Below, piece by piece: positions 45,860-58,486 of a stretch of 64,000 bases of DNA. Each line of letters opens with the position of its first letter. Within the stretch, counting starts at the first letter, position 1. The DNA is from Lactarius indigo (taxonomy: Eukaryota > Basidiomycota > Agaricomycetes > Russulales > Russulaceae), in the NCBI GenBank assembly GCA_025766275.1, contig JAFKAC010000001.1:1054001-1118000 (forward strand), given 5' to 3'. A program made the translations under genes and the position numbers. The notes beneath the pieces were generated by a model. It was not told the origin of the DNA. It saw nothing but the letters and a program-made list of their open reading frames with translations, and did not search any database.

Positions 45860-48800
45860 TTAGACATGATGAAGTACACTATCAAGGGCTTGATCAATCT
45901 CGACGTTAAGGTCTTCCTCTCCTTGTGCGTCCAAGTCAAGGAGCTCATAGAGCTCTAGCTCGTCGTCCAGACTCCGAGATGCGCTACGTTCGTTGGTAGG
46001 AATCCAGGCCCGATTTTTGAAATCAAAAAGGTCGGAAATCTTGATTGAGATGCCCTCTGAGTCATGCATCCGTTCGCCCTCATCGTCGTCGTCTCTGCTT
46101 GCCTGTCTACCAAATGAATCAGTTATTTCATTGAACTCGTTAGCGACCCCACTGGCACCAGACAACTGCTGTAGTTCTGGGTCAATAACTGTCATGTCGT
46201 CCATTTCCATTTCATCGGGAGGTGGAGGTGGAGCGGTGGACTCAGAGGGGGGCTGAGGATCGGCCTGAGGTACTGGGAGTTCTTCAGCTTCTGCCGGAGG
46301 ACCATTAGATCTTCCAAAGAAGCATTTCATACGTTCTTTGGTGTCTTTTTTGCGCAAGTGCTCGTCCCGTATGTGCATCTTCAGTTCAGCAAGAGAGGTG
46401 AGTGTCTTGATCCCAAGACGATTTCTGAGCTTCGTGAGGGTATTGCCAAACACGCTGAATAATCGCTCGCACGAGGCAGAGTTTGGGCAAATGGATAGGA
46501 GGTGTTGTGCGAGTTTGATGAGCGGTTGTGGGGAGGGTCCAGTGATCGGGCTGATTCCTGTGTAAAATCTAATAGGATCGGGGGACACACCCGCAATCCG
46601 TGTCTCCGCTTCAAGGGTGGAAATGTATTGTGCCATCTGCTCAAATATTCCTCCGCCCGAAAAATAGTCTTCAATGTTGCGCAATAAGTCCCTGAGGTTT
46701 TGTTCGAGCACCGCTGTGGTCTCTGTGACAGAGAAGAAACGTCGATATAAACGTTTCATAAGTGCGAGAATGCCGGCGTGAGTTAGGAAGGGGACACTGG
46801 GGTTAAACGCAGTTTCCTTGACGAACGGGTTTAAAAGGACGGTGGCGATAAATACATCTTGATCGGCTCTAGCCCACCGCTTCTCGATGCTGTCAAGTAT
46901 AGCTGTACACCCAGGAATATTTGCGGGGTCCTTGGCCTTGTTGTCTTCGTAATATATTGAAAGTGACCCGAATGTAAGCAGGATCTGATCCAGACGACAG
47001 AACGCCGCTTGGGCGATGTTTGCAGCTCTCGCAAGAGGTTCGAGATGTGTCTTAAGGCTGTATCAAAACGTATCAGATCTCGAATGCCATTCTCGAGTTA
47101 AATAAGTTTCTCACCGAGCTAATGAGTGCCAGAAACTACTATCCTCGATGATCGCCACCATTTCCCGCGCCTTTCTTTTGTTTGACGCTGATGAGCCTGG
47201 GGAAATGATAATACTTTGATCAGGCGGGGCCATTGCATCGTTATTTACAAGAGCCATGAGAGGACGGTGGAGCTCAAGTAGACGCCTAAAAGCAAGATAA
47301 TGCGCCGTCCACCTTGTTAAGACAGCGCGGATTACCGAGAGGGGTTGCATCCCGCTTTGCACCTGAATTTCTCGAAGGCGGGCGAGGACCTGGGTCTTGC
47401 TGCGCAGCCAACTGATGAGCTCACAGGCCATTTTGCTGTGCTTCGTATATACTGTCTCGGCCTTAAAGTAATCCCCGACGATGAGGTTTACCTTCGAAAC
47501 ATTAGTATGACCAAAAGGATGAGAAAAAAAACCTGTCACACCTGGTGCGCGAAGCAGTCAGGGCACACAATATGTGGATAACGAGCAAGGAGCATCTTCC
47601 TCGCCTTTCGTGATTCACCAGATGCATCTGTCGTGAATGCGACAACAACAATGTTCCATTCTAATTGAAGGAGTTCGATTACTTCTACCATCAAATCGTA
47701 GAGTTTATTGGCAGTCTTCCGTTCGTTCGACGCGTCATGAACCTTCACCGTGTGGACCTAAGCCTAGTCAGATACACGAGGATAGTTGTCATACTAATGT
47801 CATACCTTTTGATCGGCCATAACCATGAACGCGATATAGTGATGGAAATTTTCACCTGTCCAGCCATCACATGAGGCCGTTGCGCTCTTGCCACTCAACT
47901 TAACCTTTGCCCTCAATTGTAAATCGGCAAGTGCCCGAGGCAGAAGACGCCCTGTGAGGACCTTGCGACTTGGTGACTTGGCATGTGGGAGAAACTCGAC
48001 ACAGAAGTCTAGCCACTCTATGTTTTCTACCCATGAGAGTGGTAGCCCTGCTGATGCGGTGAGGCGTACGATCCGTTCCTCAAAAAGTAGCTGACGTCCT
48101 TCTGACCATGAAAGTTCGGGGGGTACAAAAGGAGTCTGCGGGACATGACTTGGGCTGCGTCGAGATGACCGTGCTGAGTACATAGATACATTGTCGAAAG
48201 GAGTACCACTTCGACTTCGAGGACCGCCAGAGGATGAAGAAGACACAACAGAAGACTCTTGCTCGTAACTTGAACTTGGCCCAGATGTGAGGCCACGTGC
48301 AGGGTGATAGGAATAGGACGGCGTGTGAACATGTAATGAAGGCAATCGGGGGCTTGGATAGGGTGACGCAGAGTGACGTTGATATGCTGGTGATGTGATG
48401 GGCCCAATGCCCTCCCCTGCAAAGCGACGGGATCTCCTGCCACTGGCAGGGGGTGACCGTGGGATTATACCGTCTTTGTAGGCCTGTGCCATCGCACGCA
48501 CGTCGTCAATATGATTGGAACAGGCTATAACATGATTTAGTAGAACATCTACACGTCCTGGCAACCATGCACGACCAGGTTCATTCTGGCCGACTGAGAA
48601 TACTAGTGGAAAGCCAGTAATTAGGTGACAAATATAGAGACGTGATGTAGTGACACACATTCTGCTTCAATCATTTCTGGTGTCCGAGCAGACTCCCGAG
48701 TACCTGCCTCAACTTCTTCTTGATCATGTTGAAGGGCTGCATTGACGACCTTAGCTAAACAACCTATGCAGAATACCTTAGGCTTGTCACGCGTTCCTTG

Positions 48801-48902
48801 GGTGCCAGAATATGCTTCAGGTGCCTTTTGTGCAAGCCTTGGGTGATCTTTGAAGAAGCCACGGACCCAATGGCGAGTAGATTGAGGTGGGCGGGCACTC
48901 AT
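45860..48902 (-). CDS. hAT family transposase, intact
   Basis: Model: 48902-48659, 48602-47806, 47757-47542, 47491-47115, 47057-45860, giving 943 aa with no stop or frame break. Exon 1 has a BED-like zinc-finger start (HWVRGFFKDHPRL...KVFCIGC). Exon 2 has a Ser/Pro-rich linker, then the first catalytic region (SATASCDGWTGENFHHY). Exon 3 has TTDASGESRKARKM...CPDCFAHQ, followed after splicing by VNLIVGDYFK. Exon 5 has the C-terminal hAT dimerisation domain, with NSASCERLFSVFGNTLTKLRNRLG near residue 690. An acidic tail follows. All five exons join in phase with GT-AG introns. The protein would cut and paste the surrounding element. Confidence 0.93.
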
Positions 48903-49024
48903 ATCGGTATCGGATGAGGAGCAATGAGCGATGAAGAGATGAAGAGTATGAGCGCCGTATGACGTGTAATCAATGTAACCAACTACAGCACGTAATATTT
49001 GCTACTTCACGTGATGAGGAAAGT

Positions 49025-49106
49025 CACGGTCGTTTTACAGTCAGTGACTAGTCAGTGACTAGTCACCGACTGTATGACCCGACTTCTGACTTCCAGTCGG
49101 CGACTG
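49025..49106. repeat. hAT subterminal repeats, right end
   Basis: A tandem gtcagtgacta motif appears twice, then caccgactg and agtcggcgactg, within 90 bp of the terminus. They are related to the left-end motifs. Confidence 0.7.
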
Positions 49107-49116
49107 TCCAACACTG

Positions 49117-49124
49117 GTTTGTAT
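49117..49124. repeat. Target-site duplication, right (GTTTGTAT)
   Basis: Identical to 45651-45658. It lies immediately outside the right terminal repeat. Confidence 0.93.
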
Positions 49125-49740
49125 CGCTGATCCCACTTCTGACCCGGAGAGTGCTCGTTTTCCCACTGACTGTCCTATGCTTGCACTGTTTCGCGGTCGG
49201 CCGACCTACACTACAAAGGCCTTGATGAGGCACCGCTACCTTTCATCTTTACCCGTGCGCTGTCGATGGCCGACGTACTATCTGCGCACAGGTTGGCCCA
49301 ACCCCAACCATTCACAATCACGCCCGGATTATCTCCCCTAAAATATATGGGTACTATGACAGCGTCCCGTGTTAGCTAGCTTCCCGGCGAGTGCCTGGAC
49401 GGCATTTGGACGAACCTCATACCATGACAAATCACGACGAAGAACTGCTCGTCAAAGTCTTCAACTGTTCTTCTGCTCAGGGACAACGTGCCGAACTCTG
49501 GGCCTCCCCACGCTGCGTCAGCTGACTACCGCCGACTGATGCTCCTGGGACCACCATTTGGTGGGGGACTGCCCAAACACTTGGAAGCTCCCACCTCAAC
49601 GCACGGTTATCTTCTCACTCTCGCGCAGCGCCCTGAGCGCGGGACTTTGGATGGCCGAGCTCCGTACTTCTCAGCGACGCAGATGTCGTGTGCAGATGCA
49701 AGAACTGGGGGTGATACTAGAGCATGATACAGTAGGTGAA
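49125..49740 (+). pseudogene. APH-like kinase relic, main part (block B)
   Basis: Matches the APH-like gene from 36360 onward. 49145-49290 corresponds to its second exon and following intron (shared cactacaaaggcctt). 49300-49365 corresponds to the IIAPKIYGYYD segment. 49395-49480 corresponds to LDGIWTNL and the LVKVFNC segment. 49500-49690 corresponds to the LLGPPF...ALAQRPER segment, then it stops short. Numerous indels leave no continuous frame. The intron donor seen at 36447 (ggtgagg) is gatgagg here. Confidence 0.7.
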
Positions 49741-49907
49741 GCAGGACTGAATATACAGTACAAATCCCGACTGAAAGCGTGCAGAAAAATGTTGACAGCC
49801 TGTGGATAACAACAATACGAAACAGAAAGTCCCAAACCAACTTCCGAATGCAAGACTGAACAAAAGTAAGCGCCTCCTTACGACTTGTATTGTCGAGTTG
49901 ACCCGAG
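49741..49907 (-). other. Shared 3' flank of the repeat-bearing DUF6535 genes
   Basis: Matches 38735-38957 downstream of the sister gene (shared ggataacaacaata and accaacttcc). This supports duplication of the whole block. Confidence 0.6.
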
Positions 49908-52900
49908 TCAATGATCGAGGCTCTGTATCGCTGTATCTTGTGATCCCTCTACTCCAGGCAGTAGTTTTTCCAATAACTGCTGCAGTTGATCCACCGTTTC
50001 GTTCCTAAGCTGTTCGGAGCCCAGTGCTTTTACGACATCCGAATATCTTTTCTGTAGCAGCCGCCACTGGTCAATAGGCAGCCACCCGGATACGAATAAA
50101 TGATCACGAAGACGGTTTACGAGAATGTGGAGCGTATCTTGCACTAGTTTCGGCACAACCCCCGGCAATCCCGCCGCGTTGGACAAGGTATCGGCCCCGC
50201 CAGACATGAGGGAAACGACATTCCACAAGTTGATGACGCGGAGTTGATGAGGCAAAAGTAAAACTTCACGGTGCGTTGTCCCAAGGATAGCCGATATGCG
50301 TGCCATTTCCGCATTGCGAATGCGGCCACTAGGAGAAATGGGCGACTCGAGGGCATCCATCAGTTTATCTACGACCAAGGCCCCGAAGCAACTTCCTATG
50401 ATACGGGCTACAAGATCCTGTTCGGTCCGAAAGAGACGGGTAATTTCAGGGGCGGCAAGCACGAGGGAACCATATGACGGTAATGGATCAGTTGTTTGGT
50501 GGTACGCTTTGGCACAGTGCCAGAGGGTCTTCAGACACATCCGCAGGCAACTTGTGCGTACTTCTTCAACGAGAGACGAGGCGCCAGGTACGAGCATCTT
50601 GAGGAGATTGTGAAGGTGGAATAGAATTGTGCGCGCGAAGTCACCGTTATCGCCTGAAACATTGACTAGAGCGACAGTCTGGTTCAGCGGATGTTCGGCG
50701 TTCGCTTGAACCCGAATGGTTTGAGAAAGGATGGTGAGTGTCTGTTGGAGAACATGGCGCGCATTGGGTGGCATTTGATCAATCTGCAAGGAACTGTCAA
50801 AGCCCAGCGCGAGGGAGGCCAAGTTCACAAGCTGGATGGTGCCAAGTTGACTGAGGCAAAGCCCCACGTCATGACTCTCAGTACCAAGGATAGCCGATAG
50901 GCAGGCTAGCTTGTCTTCGCTAGCCGGAGCATCGCGCGACTCGATGTCGGCTGCCAGCTTGGCTACAACCAACGCCTGAGTACAACGTCCTATGACACAG
51001 ACAGCGAGGTCGCGCTGTTCGCAAATGCGACGAATCATCTCTGGGTTGGTGAAGGCGATGGGGACATAGGTTGGCAAAGGCACCGAGTTCCCGCGCTCAT
51101 TGTACTCTCTCGTGAAGCGCCACAGGTTCTTCGCCCACCCACGTAATATGTTCATATAAATATTACCCGTGAGAGACGAGGTCACTGACGTGTATATTCA
51201 GACAATAGACAGGATCAAAGAACAGGTTCACACTGACCATCAGAAGCGTTCATAAGAGTAATTTTCTGACGTAGTCGCATCACGAGTTTCAAATCAGGTG
51301 GTAGATCGTGAGAGAGGGCACTAGACGTCTGTTGGATGACATCCAGAGCATACGAGGGCACTGTTCCATACGCGGCGACGAAATCGTCCAATGTGAGGAA
51401 AACCATATTCGTAAATTCTACGGCGCCTGCATGGCTAAGCAAAAGCATCACATCATCGTTCTTGGTTCCAAGGATAGCCGATAGGCAAGCCAGCTCGTCA
51501 TTAGTGGCCGGAATATCGCGTGACTTGATGTCGGCCGCCAGCTTGTTTACGACCAACGCCTCAGTACAACGTGCTATTACACGGACAGCAAGGTCACATT
51601 GCTTGCGAATACGACGAGTCAGCTCTGGGTTGGCGAAAGCGACGAAGACATAGGGCGGCAAAGGCACTGAGTTTCCGCGTTCGTTGTATTCTCTAGTGAA
51701 ATGCCACAGGTTCTTCATCCACCCACGTAAAACGCTCATATATGTCTCAACCGTGAGAGACGAGGTCGCTAACACGCATCTTTAGACAACTGGGACGGGA
51801 TCAGAGTACGACTTCACACTGACCGTCAGAAACACTCATCGGTGTATTGGCTTCATTTGGTCTTAACTTGGCGTTTAATTCGGGTGGCAGAGCCCGAGAG
51901 AGCGTGCTGGATGTCTGTTGGACGGTATCTAGCACGAACGGGGGCACCGCTCCAAGTGTGAAGAAGTAGAAATTGTCTAACGCGAGGAAAATCATGTTTG
52001 TGAACTCGATGGCGCCTGGATGGCTAAGCATAAGCATGGCCTCGTCGTTCTTTGTGCCAAGGATAGCCGATAGGCAAGCTAGCTCGTCACCCTTGGCCGG
52101 AATATCGTGTGACTTGATGTCAGCCGCAAGTTTGTTTACGACCAACGCCCCAATACACCGTCCTATGACACGGATGGCGAGATCATGTTGCTCGCGAATG
52201 CGACGGGCCACCTCCGGGTTGGCGAAAGCGATGGAGACATAGGTCGGCAAAGGCACCGAGTCCCCGCTTTCGTTGTACCCTCTTGTGAAATCCCACAGGT
52301 CCTTCATCCACCCACGTAAAACGGTTAAATACATTTCGGTTGTGAAAGATTTGGTCCCTGATGCGTGTCTTCAGACGAGAGACACGGGATAAAATAACGA
52401 GCTCACACTTACCATTAGAGACATCCACCAAAGCACCTGTCCGATCTAGCCGCATAACTGTATTCAATTCAGCCGGAAGGGCCTGAGAGAGGAAGCCAAA
52501 AGTCTGTTGAATCACGTCCAGGACATCTGAGGGCACATTGGTAGAGGCGGAGGTGTCGATATTGGCCCACGCGAGGAAAATTATATTCGTCAATTCGATG
52601 GCGCCTGGATGGCGAAGTAAATGCAACAGATCATCGCTCTTGGTTCCGAGGATAGCCGATAGGCACGCCAACTCGGCATTGCTGACCGGAGCATCGCGTG
52701 ACTTGATATCGGCTGCAAGCTTGTTTACGACCAATGCCTCAACACATCGTCCGATCACACGGACAGCCAGGTCACGTTGCTTGCGAATACGACATATCAT
52801 CTCTGGGTTGGTGAAAGCGATGGAGACACAGGTCGGCAAAGGCATTGGATTCCCGGGTTCATTGTACCCTCTTGTGAAGTGCCACAGGTTCTTCATCCAC

Positions 52901-55900
52901 ACCCGTAAAACGGTTAAATACATTTCAGCCGTAATCCCTGATGTGTATATTTAGACGGTGGAGACAAGATCAGCGTGCGAGTTCACACTGACCATAAGGA
53001 ACATCTATCAGAGTGATTGCCTGATTGAGTCGCATCTCGGCACTCATTTCAGATGGTAGAGCCTTGGAGAGTGCACCGGATGTCTGTTGAATCACATCCA
53101 GCATATACGGGGGCACCGTTCCGGGCGTAGAGGAATCGATATCGTCCAATGCGAGGAAAATCATGTTCGTAAATTCTATGGCGCCTGGATGACTAAGCAG
53201 GAGCATTACGTCATCGCTTTTGGTTCCAAGGATAGTTGATACGCATTCTAGTTCGTCATTGCCATTGCGGGACCTGATTTCGGTTGCGAGCTTGTTTACG
53301 ACCAACGCTTCAACACAACGTCCGATCATACGGACAGCGGAGTCACGTTCCCCGAGTATGCGACGAGTCATCTCTGGGTTGGTGAATGCGATGGAGACAT
53401 AGGATGGCAAAGGCATCGAGTTTCCGCGTCCAGAATTGTACTCTCTGGTGAAATGCCACAGATTCTTCATCCACATATGTAAAACTCTCCTATACATTTC
53501 GGCCGTGAGAGACGAGGTCCCTAATATGCACCATTAGATAACAGAGACAAGCTCAGAGTTCAAGTTAGCACTGACCGTTAGAGACATACATAAGGGAGTT
53601 CGTTTGATTTAGTCGCATCTTGGCGTTTAATTCAGGTGGTAGCACCTGAGAGAGAGTACTGGACGTCTGTTGGAACACATCCCGCACGTAGGAGGGTACC
53701 GTTCCAAGCGTGAAGGAATACAAGTTGTCCAATGTGAGGAAAACCATGTTCGTAAATTCGATTGCGCCTGGATGACTGAGTAATAGAATTACGTCATCAC
53801 TCTTTGTGCCAAGGATAGCCGATAGGCATGCTAGATCGTCATTGCCGACTAGAACATTGCGTGACTTGATGTCGGCAGCAAGTTTGTTCACTACCAACAC
53901 CTCAACACAACGTCCCATCACACGAAGGGCAAGGCCACGTTGCTCGCGAATGCGACGGGTCAGCTCTGGGTTGGCGAAAGCGATGGAGACATAAGACGGC
54001 AATGGCACTGAGTTTCCGCGTTCGTTATATTCTTTTACGAAGTGCCACAGGTTCTTCATCCACCCACGTAAAATGCTTGTATACATTTCAGCCGTGAGAT
54101 ATGAGGTCCCTAACGTATATCTTTAGACAATAAAGACGGGATCAGAGTATGGGTGGTTCACACTGACCGTCGGGGACATTCGACAAAATATCTAGCCGTA
54201 TCTTAGCATTTAATTCAGATGGTAGATCCTGGTAGAGAGCACTGGATGTCTGTTGTACTGCATCTAGCACATAGAAGGGTACTTTGACAGAGGCAGAGTC
54301 GAAGTCGTCCAACGCGAGGAAGACCATGTTCGTAAATGCGATGGCGCCTGGATGACTAAGCAAAAGTATAACTTTATCGCTCTTCGTGCCAAGAATGGCT
54401 GACAAGCACGCTAGTTCGTCATTGCCGACCAGATCATGGCGCGAGCTGATGTCGGCTGCGAGCTTGTTTACGACCAATACCTCAACACAACGTCCTATCA
54501 CATGGATGGCGAGGTCACGTTGCTCCCAAATGCGGCGAGTCATTTCGGGGTTGGTGAACGCGATGGAGACGTAGGACGGCAAAGGCACCGAATTCTCGTA
54601 TTCATTGTACTCTCTTGCGAAATGCCACAGGTTCTTCATCCACCCACGTAAAATGTTCATATATCTTTCGGCCGTGAGAGAAGTCCCTGGCGTGCATCAT
54701 TAGACGATAGAGACAGGATCAGAGCGCGTGATCACACTGACCATCAGAGAGGTTCAGAGTATCCGTCTGATTCAGTCGCATCTTAGAATTTAATTCAGGC
54801 GGTAGAGCCCGAGAGAGGGCGCTGGACGTCTGTTGGAAGACATCCAAGACATACGGGGGCACCATTCCGGGGGTGGAGGTGTCGAAATCGTCCAATGCAA
54901 GGAAAATCATGTTCGTCAATTCTATGGCACAAGGACAACTGAGCAAAAGCGTCACATCACGGCTCTTGGTGCCAAGAATAGCCGATAGGCACGCCAGCTC
55001 GTCATTGCTGACCGGAAAATCACGTGAGTTGATGTCGGCCGCAAGCTTGTTTATGACCAACGCCTCCACGCAACGGGCTATCACATGGACAGCTAGGCCG
55101 CGTTCCTCGCATATGCGACGAGTCATCTCTGGATTGGCGAATGCAATGCAGACAAAGGGTGGCAAAGGCAACGAGTTTCCGCGTTCATTGTACCCTCTTG
55201 TGAAATGCCACAGGTTCTTCATCCAAATACCCAAAACGCTTGAATAGATTCCATCCGTGAGTGGCGAGGTCTCTGACGTGTATCGTTAGACAACGGAGAC
55301 GGGATCGGTCTACGAGTCCACTAACCGTCAGGAACATTCAGCAGTATATTTGCCTGATTTAGTCGCATCTTGGCATTTAATTCGGGTGGTAGATCGAGAG
55401 AGAGAGCATTGGACGTCTGTTGGACCACATACAGCACATCCAGGGGCACTTTAGCAGAGGCGGTGTCGAAATCGTCCAGCGCGAGGAAAACCATGTTCGT
55501 AAATTCGATGGCGCCTGGATGACTAAGCAGGAGCTCCACATCATCGCTCTTGGTACCAAGGATGGTTGATAGGCAAGCCAGCTCGTCATTGGTGACCGGA
55601 ATATCGCGTGACTTGATGTCGGCTGCGAGTTTGTTTACGACCAATGCCTCGACACAACGTCCTGTCACACGGACAGCAAGGTCACGTTGCTTGCGTAGAC
55701 GACGAGTCACCTCTGGATTCGTAAATGCGATGCGGACGGAGGATGGCAGAGGCTTCGAGTTCCCGCATTCATTGTACTCTCTTGTGAAGTGCCAAAGGTT
55801 CTTCATCCACGCGCGTGACACGTTTAAATACATTTCAGCCGTGAAAGATGAGGTCCCTGACGTGTCTTGAGACGATAAACAAGATCAGTACAAATTCATA

Positions 55901-57034
55901 CTCACCGCCAGAATCTTTCACCAGTGCGTCCGATCGATCTAGCCGCATCATAGTATCTAGCTCAGCCGGAAGAACTTGGGAGAGGATGACAAATGTCTGT
56001 TGAACCAGGTCCAGGACATCCGAGGGCACACTCAGGCTGGTGGAGGCGGAAGTGTCGATATTGGCCAACGCGAGGAAAAATGTGTTCGTGAATCCGGTAG
56101 CGCCAAGATCGCGAAGCAACAGCATCACATCACTGCTTTTCACACCAAGAACAGCTGAGATGCACTGCAACTCCACGTTCCTAATCGGATCGGCGGGTGA
56201 GCGGAGGTCGGCCACAAGCTTGTTTACGACCAACGCCCCAACACATCGTCCTATCTCATGGGCTACGAGGTCATTGCTCTTGCCGATGCTATTGGCGATC
56301 TTTGGATTGGTAAAAGCGATGCAGATGTCGGACGGTAAAGGTACGGAGCTCCCGAGTTGATTGAACGCTCGGACGAAATACCATAGGCCCTTCAGACACA
56401 CGCGCAAACAACTCGTGCGTACATCTTCTGGGAGAGGTGAGGTCACTTGAGTGCAAGTATTGAGGAGGCCAAGGAGGCGGGACACGAGGATGCGTTCAAA
56501 CTTCCCATCAGAACCGTTGATTATGGCGATTGGCTGATCTAGCTGTACGTTTCCTTGAGATGATAGAGCCTGAGAGAGAATGTCGAGTGTTTGTTGGACC
56601 ACATCCTGTACATCCGATGGACCTGTGCCGGCGACCAAGCCGCCAATTTTGTCAAATGTGAGTGAAATCGTGTTCAACAGTGCGACGGCACCGGGTTGGT
56701 AAAGTAAAGACTCCACGTCACGATCCGCGGTACCGAGGATAGCCGATAGGCACGCTAGCTCTCCATCGCCAAATGAACCGGCACGTGATTCGAGGTCGGC
56801 TGCAAGCTTGTTTACGATCAACGCCCCAAAACAGCGTCCCATCACACGGACACCCGGGTCCTCTTCAACCTGAATACGACGAATGATCTTTGGACTGGCG
56901 AGGGCGTCTGGGAAATAGGATGGCAACGGTTGAGAAGGCCCGAGTTTGTTGTATGCTTTCCCAAAATGCCACAGACACTCCATGCAAACCCGCAGACGGT
57001 TCTTGCGCGTCTTGTCGTCGAGGATCGATGTCTC
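49908..57034 (-). repeat. Twelve protein-repeat units, R1-R12, eight as separate exons
   Basis: Bounds: R1 57034-56444, R2 56443-55906, R3 55856-55326, R4 55272-54742, R5 54686-54168, R6 54109-53576, R7 53520-52993, R8 52937-52413, R9 52357-51824, R10 51768-51238, R11 51184-50586, R12 50585-49908. Consensus: T-S-x-L-T-x-x-x-Y start, W-M-K-N-L-W-H-F-T-R-x-Y-N-x-x-G-N-S-x-P-L-P, C-x-E-A-L-V-V-N-K-L-A-A-D-I, D-E-L-A-C-L-S-A-I-L-G-T, H-P-G-A-I-E-F-T-N-M, Q-Q-T-S-x-A-L. The introns (49-58 bp) are also similar to each other, with CACGTCAG-type acceptors. The genomic period is about 580 bp. Confidence 0.9.
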
Positions 57035-58486
57035 CGATATACACGTCTTGAGGAGATCGTACAGACGGGATCCAAAAATGGGATCGGTGTTGGGTTGGTG
57101 GGACATGAGGGGAAGGACCGCCAGTGTTGCTTCTGGATCAACACGAGAGTCGAAGAACCCCGGTACTCTTGCGGCGAAGTCTTCAATCTCCTTGTCTTCG
57201 TCGAGAGCTGTGAGTGTCCATTTAAGTGCACTCGTGACTACCGTTGAATCCGCCGTATAGGCGCAGAGCTCCACACTCTTTCGCATGCCTTGCGAGAACC
57301 ACTCTCGACGCGTCTTGACCTGGTTTTCGATCGTCTCCCTCCACTTTTTCAGTACATCGGGTTCAGGCGCGTGTCGGCTGGCCAGACCCCATAATGTTGG
57401 CAAGGATTTACGAAATCGGCATTCGAATTTGAGGATGGTCCAAAGATATCCGATCGCAGAAAACTGGGATATGCCCCATGCAAGTCCGGACAGGGGTGTG
57501 GCATATGGGCAATTGAGGTAAATGTTTGGTAAAATCGTCAAAACTGCGTATGCGAGAGCGAATACCACGATACAGCCGAGGGTGGTGTACGCGACGGTCG
57601 TGTAGATTGGGAAAAGAAACTCGACAAGACCGGCGAAGAAGAGGAAGACCGATGTGTGTAGGAGCGTGGGCATTGTCGCAATGGCTCGCGCCATTCCGAA
57701 TCTGGAAATTCCATCGAATATATATGCCCGCATACGCCCGCGCCTGTGAAATGCACCACGGCGCTGCGCGAGCTCCTGATACCGTCGGGCCCATTGTTGC
57801 ATTAATGTCGCGGAAAGTGCGCAGTTCATGCTAAGGACTAAACTGAGGAACCACAGCACGTTGACCCTGACAGCAGATGCTGTCGGTTTGAACGGCTGTC
57901 CGTTCTGCGCTACAACGCTCGCGAGAGGTGTGCCATTAGAGATGTTGACGAGTTGTACAGATATTTGGGCAAGGAGCGCATTGGTTGTGTCGCTGGAATC
58001 GGGAGATAACTTCTTGTAGCTTTCAACGATGAAGCCTGCAACAGTCGCGGAGAACAGGCCGGTCTTCAAGGCGTGCGTTAGGCGATGGATCTGCGCAAGA
58101 TGGACGTAGCAGGGCTCACAAATACGAGGATTCCGTCTGTATCTCCCTTCCAACTCTCAGTCACCTCCGAGTCCTGCTTCTCAGCCTCCGTAAGGTAAAT
58201 CGACCAGAGCCCGTCAGAGGGGTCCCCGTGGTTCTCGTCTGGTGCAAGGATGAGATAACAACTTGTGAGATGTGAAAGTCAACACACCTCGCTGAACCTG
58301 GGGATTATCGGGGGGCTGTTGTATGGGAGCGTTCCCGTTGTGAGGTTGTGAGGTATTCGTGGCCACGGCCTGAAGATCTGCGGCAGTTGGTAACTGGATA
58401 TTTGCGGTATTTGTAGGTGGAGGATTTGGAATAATTGGAGGCCGGGTCTCCGTAACGCCATTGGTACGAACCTCGATAGAGGCCAT
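49908..58486 (-). CDS. Giant DUF6535 protein with twelve C-terminal repeats (block B)
   Basis: Model of twelve exons: 58486-58288, 58238-58120, 58063-55906, 55856-55326, 55272-54742, 54686-54168, 54109-53576, 53520-52993, 52937-52413, 52357-51824, 51768-51238, 51184-49908. Total 7986 nt, 2661 aa, with no stop or frame conflict. N terminus: Pro-rich head, then the SDGLWSIYLTEAEKQDSEV segment. Exon 3: TGLFSATVAGFIVESYKKLS, VNVLWFLSLVLSMNCALSATL with MQQWARRYQELAQ, and two more membrane helices up to about residue 285; then LDEDKEIEDFAARVPGF; then R1 and R2 from about residue 450. Exons 4-11 each encode one repeat (R3-R10) of 173-178 residues; exon 12 encodes R11 and a divergent R12. Each repeat exon starts and ends in phase 1. 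Probably a membrane-anchored solenoid-type protein; that is inference. Function unknown. Confidence 0.88.

Larger units (their letters stand above)
45659..49116 (-). mobile_element. Complete hAT DNA transposon
   Basis: A 3458-bp element with terminal inverted repeats beginning CAGTGTTG at 45659 and the complement CAACACTG ending at 49116; similarity continues imperfectly inward (gtcagcgact against gtcgccgact). It is flanked by perfect 8-bp target duplications. Both ends carry dense GTCAGYGACT/AGTCG subterminal repeats (45671-45782 and 49025-49106), as expected for transposase binding. It contains one uninterrupted spliced transposase gene. It looks autonomous and recent. Confidence 0.93.

Noticed and set aside
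51185..55834. Treating the repeat-encoding segments as separate small genes
   Set aside because: Each has phase-matched GT-AG junctions to its neighbours and 49-58 bp gaps, and most lack a promoter-sized spacer. One spliced gene explains them all.
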